The notes beneath the pieces are model-generated. The model searched no databases and was not told the DNA's origin. It saw nothing but the letters and a program-made list of their open reading frames with translations. 64,000 nt of DNA, taken from assembly GCA_910577685.1 (NCBI GenBank), contig CAJTOH010000014.1:1-64000 (forward strand). Reading direction: 5' to 3'. Below, piece after piece: positions 16,579 through 26,069 of the stretch. The translations under genes were made by a program, and so were the position numbers. Every line of letters begins with the position of its first letter. The stretch's first letter is position 1. This DNA is from an uncultured Dorea sp. (lineage in GTDB: Bacteria > Bacillota > Clostridia > Lachnospirales > Lachnospiraceae).

Positions 16579-17430
16579 ATGAGGAAATATGTTAGAAGAA
16601 TAAAAGAGGCGATAATGTGTGCCGCGGTCTTCTGTGCCGCAGCAGGAATATCAGGATCTCCGATAGCCGCGCGGGCAGAAGAGACGGCTGCATTTCATGT
16701 GCAGGCATCGGAAGTAAAAGAAGACGGCACGATACGGGTATCGGTATATCTGACGGACACGGAGAATCTGGGGGGCATTGACGCAGAGCTGGTCTATGAC
16801 CCGGGAAAAGTCACTTATGTAAGCAGCGGGCTTGGACGGAGTTTCACCAATGGTTTCGGAGAGACGAATTGTGACGAAGCGTCCTCTACCATTAAATGTG
16901 TGACTGTTTATCAGGATGCGAAGGCGGCGCACGGAGAACTGATGTATGCCGTATTTAAACTCAATGGTATCGAGTCGTATCAGCCGGAGTTCCGGGTGGT
17001 GGACATTCTGGACGCAACGGTGGAACTGAATCCGGTGCCGTATACGATTACGTACCAGCAGGCGGATGGAAGCTGGACGGACGCTAGAGATACCAGTGAG
17101 AAAGCGGCGGATGAAAGTGTGATTACACAGGCGTTGGAAGCCTTTGGAGCCCCGGAGGATATGGGAGTAAGACCGGTGGAAGAAGGAGAACCGGCGGAAA
17201 GCAAGATTATGGGGAAAGAAGGTTCGGCGGATGATCTATCCGGTCAGGCGAAGTCTGAGGCGGGAAAACCGAAAGAGAAGGAAACGAATCCGGAGGATAG
17301 TAAAAAAGAATCCGGTCAAGGGACCGGCAGGATGTTTGAGGCGGTCGTCGGATTCAGCGTCGCAGCGGTGATTGTCATTGTTATAGTTATACTTATACTG
17401 AGGAAAAGGAGGGGAGGAATTTCCGGATAA
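16579..17430 (+). CDS. Second membrane-anchored cohesin protein
   Basis: About 283 residues. Signal peptide (about 1-34, ending ARAEE), one cohesin domain (about 36-150: VQASEVKEDGTIRVSVYLTDTENLGGIDAELVYDPGKVTYVS, LMYAVFKLNG), a charged Glu/Lys/Ser-rich linker (about 185-245), a membrane span rich in Val/Ile (about 252-273) and a RKRRGG tail. There is no clear sortase motif, so it is probably held by the C-terminal helix. It is shorter than the first cohesin protein and would hold its partner closer to the membrane. I take the ATG at 16579, preceded by GGGATGGG, over a TTG at 16543. Confidence 0.8.
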   Translation: MRKYVRRIKEAIMCAAVFCAAAGISGSPIAARAEETAAFHVQASEVKEDGTIRVSVYLTDTENLGGIDAELVYDPGKVTYVSSGLGRSFTNGFGETNCDEASSTIKCVTVYQDAKAAHGELMYAVFKLNGIESYQPEFRVVDILDATVELNPVPYTITYQQADGSWTDARDTSEKAADESVITQALEAFGAPEDMGVRPVEEGEPAESKIMGKEGSADDLSGQAKSEAGKPKEKETNPEDSKKESGQGTGRMFEAVVGFSVAAVIVIVIVILILRKRRGGISG

Positions 17431-17497
17431 GCTTTTGCCCTGCATCGGCAGGTGATCTGAGACCATAAAAATTTCAATAACAACAAGGAGAAGAAGA

Positions 17498-19834
17498 ATG
17501 AAGAAAAGATTTATACAATGTACGGCATTAACGTTTTGGGCGGCGGCAGCATTGTCCGGCGCAGTTTATGCACAAGAAGAGACGAATATAGGCTCCGGCG
17601 GGGAAGATGTAGATTATATAGAGGAGGAATGTCAGGAAACGGATGAAGAATACGGCATGGAAGCGTATTCGGCAGCGTCGGCTTCCGTAGAAATTGATGA
17701 GGTACATTTTCCGGACAGGATATTCCGTGAATATGTGGCAGGAGAATTTGACGTAAACGGGGACGGGGTATTATCGGAAGATGAATTAAATTCCGTTGTG
17801 GAAATTCAGGTAGGCGGTAAAGGGATTTCTGACCTTTCAGGTATCGAATATTTTGTGAATCTGGAAGACCTAAGCTGCTATGACAACAAATTAGCGTATT
17901 TAGACGTAAGCCAAAATACCAGCCTGTTCAATTTAAGCTGTTTTGGCAATCAATTAACAGATTTGGATGTAAGCCAAAATACCGGATTATACCAGTTGAT
18001 GTGCGGTGAAAATCAATTGTCAGAGATTGATGTAACCCGAAATCTTAACTTATCCTCATTTTACTGCGAAAGGAATCTTTTAAGCAGACTGGATGTAAGC
18101 CATAATCCTGAATTACATAGTTTAAGTTGTTATGAAAACCAGTTGACGGATCTTGACGTAAGTTTAAATACAAACTTGATAAGCTTATCTTGTGATGAGA
18201 ATCAACTGACAAGCCTGGATTTGAGCCAAAATGCAGCGTTGAACGAGTTGAATTGCGGGGAGAATCAGCTAAAAAGTATTGTTTTTAATCCCGATATGAA
18301 TCTGGATATCTTAATGTGCGAAGACAATTCACTGACAATTTTAGATTTGAAGCAGCATGCCCGTTTGAAGCAATTAGCATGTAATGATAATCAGTTGGAG
18401 AGTTTAGACGTAAGCGATAAAACAGAGCTGGAATATCTGAATTGTGGGAACAATCAACTGACGAGTCTGGACGTAAGCAATAGTCCGCTTTTATATGGAC
18501 TGCTTTGTTCTGATAATGCATTAACGAAACTAGACGTGAGCAATAATCCGAAGCTGAGATATTTTTGGTGCGCAAATATGCAATTGACGGACTTGGACGT
18601 AAGCCGGAATAAAGAATTAGAAGTTTTGTGGTGTTCAGGCAATCAGATTAAGGAGCTGGACGTAAGCCGGAATACAAAGTTATATGCTCTGTTGTGCTCA
18701 GACAATCAGTTGTCTGATCTGGACGTAAGTAATAACATTGCTTTGGATTCCCTGTTATGCGACAATAACCGGTTGTCAAAACTGGAACTGCAAAATAATA
18801 CAAACTTAGGCGTAATAAACTGCCAGAATAATCATTTGCCGGAGTTGAATACGGAGCAATGCAAATTGCAGGATGGCTTTGGAGTATATGTGCATGGTAA
18901 GCTGCACTACGATTACGACAATGTACTCTCGGCACAGTCAATCAGCGCGGCGGCGTATCAGCAGAATAAGCAATGGGTTGTGGATTTGTCAAAGCAAGTA
19001 TCAGCGAACCGGCTTGCAAAGGTATCGGTAAAAGAAGGAACTTTTGACGCTTCTACAGGAATCTGGACATTGCCGGAAGGAACGCCCTCAACGCTTACCT
19101 ATACGGTCTTAACAGGAAAGAAGCTCAATAAGTCGGAGGTCGAGGAAGACCTCTATATGGACGTCACGGTAGATGTGGCATATATGATCGGCGGCAGCAA
19201 CATTGTTACGGAAATTGACGGCGGGAAAGTTACGATAGATATCAATGCATTAGATACGGCGGCAATCTGCAAGGAGTTTAACATTGATGCGGAGACTGCG
19301 GCAACAAAGATCCTTCTGAAACAGACAGCGGCAAAAGACGAGGATACGCAGGCGCTTTCAAAGGAAATAAAATCAGACGGAAATACATTACTGGACGCAT
19401 ATGACGTCAATATGACCTTATATGTGGATAATGTAGAAAAAGGGCAGGTTACGGATCGGTTCGGGGAACTGACGCTTTGCCTTTATGCCGGAACAGAGAG
19501 TAAAGGAAAAACGGCGGCTGTATACCAGCTTCACGGAGATGAAATAATACCTTATAGGAATCTGAAGGTGGATGAGAACGGTATGGTATCCATTAAGGTT
19601 ACGAAATTATCTGCATTTGCCGTTGCATTGCAGACGGTGAAGCCCGGAGATATTGACGGTAATGGGGAAGTCAATCTGGTAGATTTGATGATGTGTTTAA
19701 ATCATGTATCGAAGAAGAAAATGCTGGAAGGGGACGCGCTTATTGCAGCGGACATCGATGGAAAAGGCGGCGTTACTCTGGTAGATTTGATGCGGATTCT
19801 GAACTATGTAAGTAAAAAGAGTACGGTTTTATAA
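17498..19834 (+). CDS. Secreted leucine-rich-repeat protein with C-terminal dockerin
   Basis: 778 residues. Signal peptide (1-26, ending VYAQ), then an acidic stretch with an EF-hand-like loop (DVNGDGVLSEDEL, about 84-96). From about 118 to 455 there are fifteen 21-residue leucine-rich repeats of the form LDVS-N--L--L-C--NQLT-, with a conserved cysteine in nearly all. About 190 residues of unrecognised beta-type sequence follow. The C-terminal 60 residues are a dockerin with two calcium loops (DIDGNGEVNLVDLMM and DIDGKGGVTLVDLMR). LRR domains bind proteins, so this looks like an adhesin or binding module docked on the cohesins, not an enzyme. AAGGAG precedes the ATG. Confidence 0.88.
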   Translation: MKKRFIQCTALTFWAAAALSGAVYAQEETNIGSGGEDVDYIEEECQETDEEYGMEAYSAASASVEIDEVHFPDRIFREYVAGEFDVNGDGVLSEDELNSVVEIQVGGKGISDLSGIEYFVNLEDLSCYDNKLAYLDVSQNTSLFNLSCFGNQLTDLDVSQNTGLYQLMCGENQLSEIDVTRNLNLSSFYCERNLLSRLDVSHNPELHSLSCYENQLTDLDVSLNTNLISLSCDENQLTSLDLSQNAALNELNCGENQLKSIVFNPDMNLDILMCEDNSLTILDLKQHARLKQLACNDNQLESLDVSDKTELEYLNCGNNQLTSLDVSNSPLLYGLLCSDNALTKLDVSNNPKLRYFWCANMQLTDLDVSRNKELEVLWCSGNQIKELDVSRNTKLYALLCSDNQLSDLDVSNNIALDSLLCDNNRLSKLELQNNTNLGVINCQNNHLPELNTEQCKLQDGFGVYVHGKLHYDYDNVLSAQSISAAAYQQNKQWVVDLSKQVSANRLAKVSVKEGTFDASTGIWTLPEGTPSTLTYTVLTGKKLNKSEVEEDLYMDVTVDVAYMIGGSNIVTEIDGGKVTIDINALDTAAICKEFNIDAETAATKILLKQTAAKDEDTQALSKEIKSDGNTLLDAYDVNMTLYVDNVEKGQVTDRFGELTLCLYAGTESKGKTAAVYQLHGDEIIPYRNLKVDENGMVSIKVTKLSAFAVALQTVKPGDIDGNGEVNLVDLMMCLNHVSKKKMLEGDALIAADIDGKGGVTLVDLMRILNYVSKKSTVL

Positions 19835-19840
19835 AAATGA

Positions 19841-19887
19841 TATTGATAAATCCTCTCATACGGCTTGTGTGGGAGGATTTATCAATA
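19841..19887 (+). terminator. Hairpin between dockerin genes
   Basis: TATTGATAAATCCTCTCATAC pairs nearly fully with GTGTGGGAGGATTTATCAATA. There is no long T run, so it may act as an mRNA end or processing site. Confidence 0.55.
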
Positions 19888-19931
19888 GAGTTGTGAATTA
19901 GAGTTAATTTGTGATGCGAGGAGGGATTAGA

Positions 19932-22900
19932 GTGAAGGTAAGGAGAATTTTAACGGCGGCCTTGCTGTGCGGCATCCTGTTTAGTAATACCGTACTGGCG
20001 CAGGAACCGGAAAAGGAGGCGTTTGGTCAGACGAAGCAGGAGAATGAAGCAGCCGTCTGGGAGGAACAAGAGAAGAAGGAGAATGAGGCGGTCGGCCAGA
20101 CGGAACAAGAGAAGAAGGAGAATGAAGCGGTCGGCCAGACGGAACAAGAGAAGAAGGAGAATGAAGCGGTCGTTTGGGAGGAACAAGAAAAGAAGGAGAA
20201 TGGAGCGGTCGTTCAGGAGGAACAAGAACAAGAGAAACAAGAATCCGAAGAGACGATAGAAGAGACGGAAGAACCGTTGGGCGAGGCGGAAGGCGAATGG
20301 GCTTCTGTGGAAGTAAAAGAACAGACTGTTGCAGACTTATCAGGTTTTACAAATACGTTGGAGAATCTGCCTGTATACGGGAAGGTCAGGAATTCTTATC
20401 TTAGCCCGACAGGAACGGGCTATCAGGCGGTATTGGTGGATGCAAAGATACATATTCTGGATTTTGATAAGGAATGGAATCCGACGTCGGAAAAAACTTT
20501 GGACTATGAACTTCCCATATTTGGCGGGTATTATTCCGGTCAGACTTATAATTATCTTGTATTTGGCCAGAGCGGAACATCTGCGGGAGCGGAGATTTAC
20601 CGGGTCGTAAAGTACGATAAGTCATTCCGGCGGATTGCCGCTCTTTCCGTTCCCTATGAGACATGCTTTACAAGCGTGCCTTTTGACGCCGGAAATGTAT
20701 CCATTGCCGAATCAGGAGACAATATGGTTGTGTATACGTCCCGGCACAGGCCGGACGGGCATCAGTCTAATATTGCGCTGCGGATTAATACGGCTTCAAT
20801 GACAATCAGCAATAATTACGGCATGATAGATTTTCCGGACGTCCATGTGAGCCATTCCTTCCGGCAGATTGTCAAATATGACGGCAGCGTCCCGATATAC
20901 GCAGATTTGGGAGACGCAGCCCCCAGAGCGGTATGTCTGCAGCAGGGAGCAGGTATGTTCACATCTATGCTGGATATCGAAGGCCAATATGGCGATAACG
21001 TAACCAATACGGATGTTTCAGGCATGGAGGTTACAGATACGGGATATCTTGTCGTAGGGACGCAGATAAGAAATTATTGTAATAATATTTACCTGTCTTA
21101 TGTAAAAAAGGGAGAGTCCGCCGCAAAAGTAACTTGGCTTACAACAAGTACGTCTTACAAGTATTCCAACGCATGCAATGCGAAAATAATTAAGGTGTCG
21201 GACGGAATCTATGCAGTCATGTGGAATTGTTTTGATAATGGTGAAAAAGTGAATTATGTTATGGTAAATGGAAAAGGAGAGCCAATCAGTGCGTTGAAAA
21301 CCTGTTACGGCGCAGAATTGACGCAGTGTGAACCGATTTTGGACAATGGGAAGATAACTTGGATAAAATATACCAACGGAGTGAGAAAGATCTGCTCTCT
21401 GACCGATCTTGCCTGTACAGGGACTTTTGAATGGAATGATACTTATGTTTCTCCGGTAGATCCTTGGGACGGAACAATAGACACAGGATGGTATCAGGAT
21501 GGAAAGAAAGAATTTACCTTAAGCAGCCCGTCGCAGCTTGCAGGGCTGGCGAAGCTTGTCAACGAAGGAAATACGTTTGAAGGAAAGAAGGTTCTGCTGG
21601 GGAAGGATATGTTTTTTAATGAAGCAGATTCCGGTAAGAATACATGGATTCCGATCGCATCTGTCGAGGGGAAGACCTTCGAAGGCGTTTTTGACGGGCA
21701 GGGGCGCAGTCTCTATAATTTCTATGGCGGCGGATTATTTGGGACCATCGGTGAAAAAGGCGTGGTTAAGGCGGTGCAGGTAAGCCAGGGTTACATAGAA
21801 GGAGCCGCTATCGCACGGCAGAATAACGGATGGATTCTTTTCTGCCGGAATAACAGCCTTGTATATGGCAGCGACCACTCAGCGGGAATCTGTAGCGAGA
21901 ATCTGAATCTGGTGTATGGCTGCGGCAACAGCGGGATTATAGACGGAAGAGATGCGGCGGGTATTGTCAGCAATAACCGAAGCGTTGCCGCAACGATAGA
22001 TTCTTGTTGGAATCAGGGGTATGTGGGTGGATTGGGATTTGACGTAGCAGGTATTGCATCATCGAATTATGGATGGGTCTATGACTGTTATAATGCGGGA
22101 ACAATTTCGGGAATATATATGGTGAACAATGCGAAGAACGTCGGCGGGATCGTAGGCTCACTGTCAACCGGAACAAGTGATATGGACAGAATATATAGCT
22201 GCTATAATACAGGATATCTGGATATTGATACGGAACGGACTCTGTGGAGAGATACTATTTGCGGAAATGCAGACCAGGATTGTATAAAAAATGTATATTC
22301 CATTTTCTCCGTTCATAACCGGTATGCCGCAGAAGTGACCAATGAGGAGTTAAAAGCGTCAGGTATGATCGAGAGGCTCCGGGGAGATAAAATTATCGAA
22401 AAGTGGTGTGCGGATAAAGACAATCTGAACGGAGGACAGGTCATTCCTATTGCGCAGCAGGATATGAAGGATGGTGTCTATAAGATGCTTCCTGACGTGT
22501 GGGATCCGGTTACGGAGGTAAGTATTGATCTTGCGGATGGGGAATACCAGTTAAGGGCTTATTCTTCCGCATATTACGGAGTAGATTATGTCAGCGCTGT
22601 GTACAGTTCTAATTCGGATATCTTGTCTATTGATAAGAAGGGAAAGATAATTCCAAAGAAAACGGGGACTGCAACGGTTCGGGTCACCTTTGAAGAGTCG
22701 GAGTATGGGAAGGAGACCGGATTCGATGTGAAAGTGACGATTACAGGGACAGAGGCAGAGGTTATGCGCGGGGATGTGAACGGAGATAAGAAGATTGATT
22801 TGATAGATCTGATGATGTGCCTGAATCATGTATCGAAGAAGAAATTGCTGGAAGGAGGGAATTTTTCGGCGGCGGACGTCGATGGGAATAAGGAAGTGAA

Positions 22901-22958
22901 TCTGGTGGATCTGATGCGGATACTGAATTATGTCAGCAAGAAGAGTAATAAATTATAA
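19932..22958 (+). CDS. Large secreted dockerin protein with propeller-like and GLUG-type regions
   Basis: About 1008 residues from a GTG at 19932, chosen because AGGAGG lies 10 bases before it. Signal peptide (1-23), then a Glu/Lys/Gln-rich tandem repeat (about 40-100; unit EQEKKENEAVGQT). Residues about 140-510 are a beta-rich module shared with the convergent dockerin gene (SYLSP, FGGYYSG, YLVFGQS, RIVKYDKSF-RIA, HVSHSFRQ). Residues about 525-790 have GLUG-like repeats (FEGVFDGQGRSLYNFYGGGLFG, HSAGICSENL, DAAGIVSNN, NVGGIVGSLS). A short BIG2-like segment follows, then a dockerin (DVNGDKKIDLIDLMM and DVDGNKEVNLVDLMR). No catalytic motif is seen. GLUG proteins are often secreted adhesins or proteases' partners; the role here is unknown. 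Confidence 0.85.
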   Translation: MKVRRILTAALLCGILFSNTVLAQEPEKEAFGQTKQENEAAVWEEQEKKENEAVGQTEQEKKENEAVGQTEQEKKENEAVVWEEQEKKENGAVVQEEQEQEKQESEETIEETEEPLGEAEGEWASVEVKEQTVADLSGFTNTLENLPVYGKVRNSYLSPTGTGYQAVLVDAKIHILDFDKEWNPTSEKTLDYELPIFGGYYSGQTYNYLVFGQSGTSAGAEIYRVVKYDKSFRRIAALSVPYETCFTSVPFDAGNVSIAESGDNMVVYTSRHRPDGHQSNIALRINTASMTISNNYGMIDFPDVHVSHSFRQIVKYDGSVPIYADLGDAAPRAVCLQQGAGMFTSMLDIEGQYGDNVTNTDVSGMEVTDTGYLVVGTQIRNYCNNIYLSYVKKGESAAKVTWLTTSTSYKYSNACNAKIIKVSDGIYAVMWNCFDNGEKVNYVMVNGKGEPISALKTCYGAELTQCEPILDNGKITWIKYTNGVRKICSLTDLACTGTFEWNDTYVSPVDPWDGTIDTGWYQDGKKEFTLSSPSQLAGLAKLVNEGNTFEGKKVLLGKDMFFNEADSGKNTWIPIASVEGKTFEGVFDGQGRSLYNFYGGGLFGTIGEKGVVKAVQVSQGYIEGAAIARQNNGWILFCRNNSLVYGSDHSAGICSENLNLVYGCGNSGIIDGRDAAGIVSNNRSVAATIDSCWNQGYVGGLGFDVAGIASSNYGWVYDCYNAGTISGIYMVNNAKNVGGIVGSLSTGTSDMDRIYSCYNTGYLDIDTERTLWRDTICGNADQDCIKNVYSIFSVHNRYAAEVTNEELKASGMIERLRGDKIIEKWCADKDNLNGGQVIPIAQQDMKDGVYKMLPDVWDPVTEVSIDLADGEYQLRAYSSAYYGVDYVSAVYSSNSDILSIDKKGKIIPKKTGTATVRVTFEESEYGKETGFDVKVTITGTEAEVMRGDVNGDKKIDLIDLMMCLNHVSKKKLLEGGNFSAADVDGNKEVNLVDLMRILNYVSKKSNKL
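20063..20230 (+). repeat. 39-bp tandem repeat inside the dockerin gene
   Basis: About four units of GAACAAGAGAAGAAGGAGAA plus 19 bases, encoding EQEKKENEAVGQT or variants. It forms an acidic/basic stalk after the signal peptide, and copy number is likely to vary between strains. Confidence 0.8.
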
Positions 22959-22969
22959 TCATTTAGCTC

Positions 22970-23005
22970 AAAAAAATCCTTAACCAATTGGAGAAGGATT
23001 TTTTT
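22970..23005. terminator. Bidirectional terminator between convergent dockerin genes
   Basis: AAAAAAATCCTT / AAGGATTTTTTT with a 12-base loop; a T run results on either strand. Confidence 0.85.
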
Positions 23006-23015
23006 GCGTTATTGG

Positions 23016-26000
23016 TCAGATCTCCGTGCTCTTTTTACTTACATAATTCAAGATTTTCATCAAGTCAATCAGGGTTACGGCTCCATTTCCATCCACATCC
23101 GCCGCAAGGAACGCGTCATCCTTCAAAATACTCTTTTTCGCAACATGGTTCAGGCACATCATCAAATCGCGGAGATTAACAGCCCCGTCGTTGTTAATGT
23201 CCCCTTTGGTACGGACATTTAACCCAAATGGATTGACAGCATAGATGACAGGCGGATTGTTCCGGGACGTGAACCAACGGATCAGGCCATCCCCGCATTT
23301 TTCAGGCTTGCAGTCGGATAACCGCATATCTCTTTGCACAATGCCGGAAGTCATATTCCCGCTTCCGTCAATAGTCGCCATTTTCGTGTGTACTTCCGTC
23401 CCATTGCCAGAGGCTTCTTCCCACATCACAAGGAATTGATCTTCCCCGATCTTGATTAGATGAGGGGTACGGACGTTAAAGTCCTGATTTTCGTCATACT
23501 GAGTCAGCCAGACTACATTTGAACCTGACAGATTTTTATCCGTTACACTTATGAAAATATTCCTTTTGCCGAAAATGTTTATGTTTTCTGCCGTAAAGTC
23601 TACGGCATTTCCTGCAATGATACAGTTTTCCGAGGATAATTCAAAGCCGCCGATGGAAGCTCCTGTGTCGTTATGGCCAATGGCATTTCCTAATGTGACA
23701 GGAAGGGCATAGTTCACTTTTGTGATATCCCCGCCATTCTCACATTGCGTAATCGAAATAGCTCTCGGATAAGCGTCGCCATGATCGACCCTGTACACAT
23801 GGATGCCGTCAGTCTGAACGAACTGATTAAAGGAATGGCTGACATAACCTGACTGTGCAATATTCAGCACATCATAATAAGACTGTTCAACATTCATATT
23901 TTCTTCATTGATAACATATGTCATATTTGCCTGGTGATGTAATCCGTCTGTGGAAGCATACATTTCATGGCAGGTATGGATATATAATTTCCCGTTACTT
24001 TCTGCCATCCGCAGGGAACCTGCAGAAAACGGAATGTATGTGTTGGCGCCTTTGACGGAAACAGAAGCTATGCGTTTGAAGTCCTTGGAGTATTTGACGA
24101 TCCGCATGACTTCGGCAGCATCGTCTTCCGTTGGATTATTCTGGCCGAAAACAAAATAATGATAATCCTTTCCGCTATAGAAACCGCCGAACAGGCCTAA
24201 TTCCTTATTGATGGTCTTCTTGTCAGTAAGGCTGCCGTTATCGGTATATGTTTCGGCAACGATTTGCTCTCCACAACATTCAACTCTTGTAAAGCTTCCG
24301 TTGGCGTTTGGAACAAGATAAGAGTTCGTTACCGTACTCCGTACGTTATAGTTATTGGCGGACATATTGTGGCTTGCCGTTCCGGCCGTGGCAACGATAT
24401 TTTTAACCGGATCTTTGGCTGGCGGGTTCCCGCTTACTGTGATGTTATATTCGGCAGTCAGGCCCGTACTATTCTTAACGGTAATCGTGGCCTGACCTTT
24501 GCTCCAACCAAATATCTTCCCTGACTGAGTGATGCTGGCCACCTTAGGATTGCCGGAAGACCAGATGAATTTTTCATCCACAGATCCGTTTGCGCTGGCA
24601 GTAAGCGTTAGGGTCTCCCCAATGTCGATTTTTGATTTTTCACCGCTGATTTCAATATGGGATGCATATGTCCACGGGAAATATTCATAGTAAAAATCAT
24701 CTCCGGATTTTTCGATGGCGGCAACGCCTCCCTTATATTCCATCAGTGAAAATACAGGATAATCTGTTTTGGCAAAGAACAACTCATTCCCGGTACTCAG
24801 ATCATATTCAGCAATGGTGGAATTATCCTTAAATGCAATGATGGAATTCGTTGCTTTGCGGTAAACCGTCCTTGTTCCTACGCTGGCACGGGAATCAAAA
24901 TCTCCGTCTTCCTTATTATTGCGCGCTAAGAAAAGGATTCTCGTATCAGAAGGAGCAGAAGGGGAATATTTGTTTGAATCCCAGATGCTTAAGCCTGAAT
25001 GAAACGTAGAATCCACACATAGGTATTGGTCTCCTAACATGCCGACCTGATCCTGACGTTCAAACCAATATGACTGGCACACATATATCAAGACAGACTC
25101 GTCGCAGGATATGGTATTTCCGGATACATTACCGGCTCGAAGGGCGTTCATATCATGGTCGAATCCCCAATAAACCCAATTGGCATAGCCTTCGAAATAA
25201 AAATTGCCGTTTTTACTGTCGAACCCGGCGAAGCTGTAGATCTCCTGAGAGGTATCTGTCTGTGACAGAAGGCTGCCGGAAGATGAGAGAAGATAAATGT
25301 TATATCGATTGTCTCTATAACCTGCCAAATAAATTCTGCCGGAAGGATCCGCCCCTATGACAGATACGGCATGTTCAAATTCAAAGGTATTTTCAACGGA
25401 TCTTGCTAACAGATTATATACAATGATGACGGAACTTCCCGTATAGTTTCTCTGAAGGACATAAAGCCTGTCATTTGCTGCATAAACATCGGTCAACCTG
25501 TCAAAGGTATGTATGACGGACGACTGTTGTGTATCCGTAGCGTAAAATGACAGGACTCTGTCATTCAGGAAATAGATTCCCCCTAGGTTTTCGCATGGGA
25601 TCTGCCTGCATATATTACTGTATTGGATGGTGGTTTCGTCCAGTGGGACCGAGTTGCCCGTCAGGCTTTTACTCCTTTTTGTATTTGGGGTTTTGCTTGC
25701 CAGTTCATAGTCTTGTGATGGAGAAGGCTGATTTATAAGCAGCCCGTCTTCAGGATTTTTTAGTATGATTTCTTCCATGTTGGCTTCTTCGGGTGGGATT
25801 AATTCTTCATCCGGTTCATTTTTATCTTTATCTTCCTGTGTTTTTGCTCCGTCTTCGGCAGTGGATTCGATGATATCTTTTTCCAAGGGATTTGTCTGAG
25901 TATCTTCCTCATTTATGATATTCTCCTGGGCTTCCGGGGGAATGTCAGGGATCGAATCCTGTGCGCAAACGATGCAGCCGTTTGTTGCGGTTAGTGAAAC

Positions 26001-26033
26001 TGTAAGTATCCAGACCGCTAGTTTTTTCTTCAT
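23016..26033 (-). CDS. Large secreted dockerin protein with BIG2 and propeller-like modules
   Basis: 1005 residues. Signal peptide (about 1-24), then an acidic Glu/Asp/Pro-rich linker to about 130. Residues about 145-450 resemble a beta-propeller (VYAANDRLYVLQRN, ADPSGRIYLAGYRDN, NSIIAFKDNSTIAEYDLSTG). A BIG2 domain follows (about 460-540: SGEKSKIDIGETLTLTASANG, FIWSSGNPKVASIT). Residues about 565-930 are the module shared with the neighbouring gene (NSYLVPNANG, FGGFYSGKDYHYFVFGQ, RIVKYSKDFKRIASVS, YVSHSFNQF). The dockerin is at the end (DINNDGAVNLRDLMM and DVDGNGAVTLIDLMK). It has its own operator-bearing promoter. AGGAGG lies 10 bases before the ATG. No catalytic residues are recognised. 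Confidence 0.85.
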   Translation of the reverse strand: MKKKLAVWILTVSLTATNGCIVCAQDSIPDIPPEAQENIINEEDTQTNPLEKDIIESTAEDGAKTQEDKDKNEPDEELIPPEEANMEEIILKNPEDGLLINQPSPSQDYELASKTPNTKRSKSLTGNSVPLDETTIQYSNICRQIPCENLGGIYFLNDRVLSFYATDTQQSSVIHTFDRLTDVYAANDRLYVLQRNYTGSSVIIVYNLLARSVENTFEFEHAVSVIGADPSGRIYLAGYRDNRYNIYLLSSSGSLLSQTDTSQEIYSFAGFDSKNGNFYFEGYANWVYWGFDHDMNALRAGNVSGNTISCDESVLIYVCQSYWFERQDQVGMLGDQYLCVDSTFHSGLSIWDSNKYSPSAPSDTRILFLARNNKEDGDFDSRASVGTRTVYRKATNSIIAFKDNSTIAEYDLSTGNELFFAKTDYPVFSLMEYKGGVAAIEKSGDDFYYEYFPWTYASHIEISGEKSKIDIGETLTLTASANGSVDEKFIWSSGNPKVASITQSGKIFGWSKGQATITVKNSTGLTAEYNITVSGNPPAKDPVKNIVATAGTASHNMSANNYNVRSTVTNSYLVPNANGSFTRVECCGEQIVAETYTDNGSLTDKKTINKELGLFGGFYSGKDYHYFVFGQNNPTEDDAAEVMRIVKYSKDFKRIASVSVKGANTYIPFSAGSLRMAESNGKLYIHTCHEMYASTDGLHHQANMTYVINEENMNVEQSYYDVLNIAQSGYVSHSFNQFVQTDGIHVYRVDHGDAYPRAISITQCENGGDITKVNYALPVTLGNAIGHNDTGASIGGFELSSENCIIAGNAVDFTAENINIFGKRNIFISVTDKNLSGSNVVWLTQYDENQDFNVRTPHLIKIGEDQFLVMWEEASGNGTEVHTKMATIDGSGNMTSGIVQRDMRLSDCKPEKCGDGLIRWFTSRNNPPVIYAVNPFGLNVRTKGDINNDGAVNLRDLMMCLNHVAKKSILKDDAFLAADVDGNGAVTLIDLMKILNYVSKKSTEI

Positions 26034-26069
26034 GGGTGTTTTTCCTCCTAATTGTACTCTTTTTAATTT

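Noticed and set aside
20063..20230. CRISPR-like repeat array.
   Set aside because: The 39-bp units are directly adjacent with no spacers and are in frame within a secreted protein gene.
17498..22958. A cellulosome for plant fibre breakdown.
   Set aside because: None of the dockerin proteins shows a recognisable glycoside hydrolase domain, and the only glycosidase in the window (58071-60317) has no dockerin or signal peptide.
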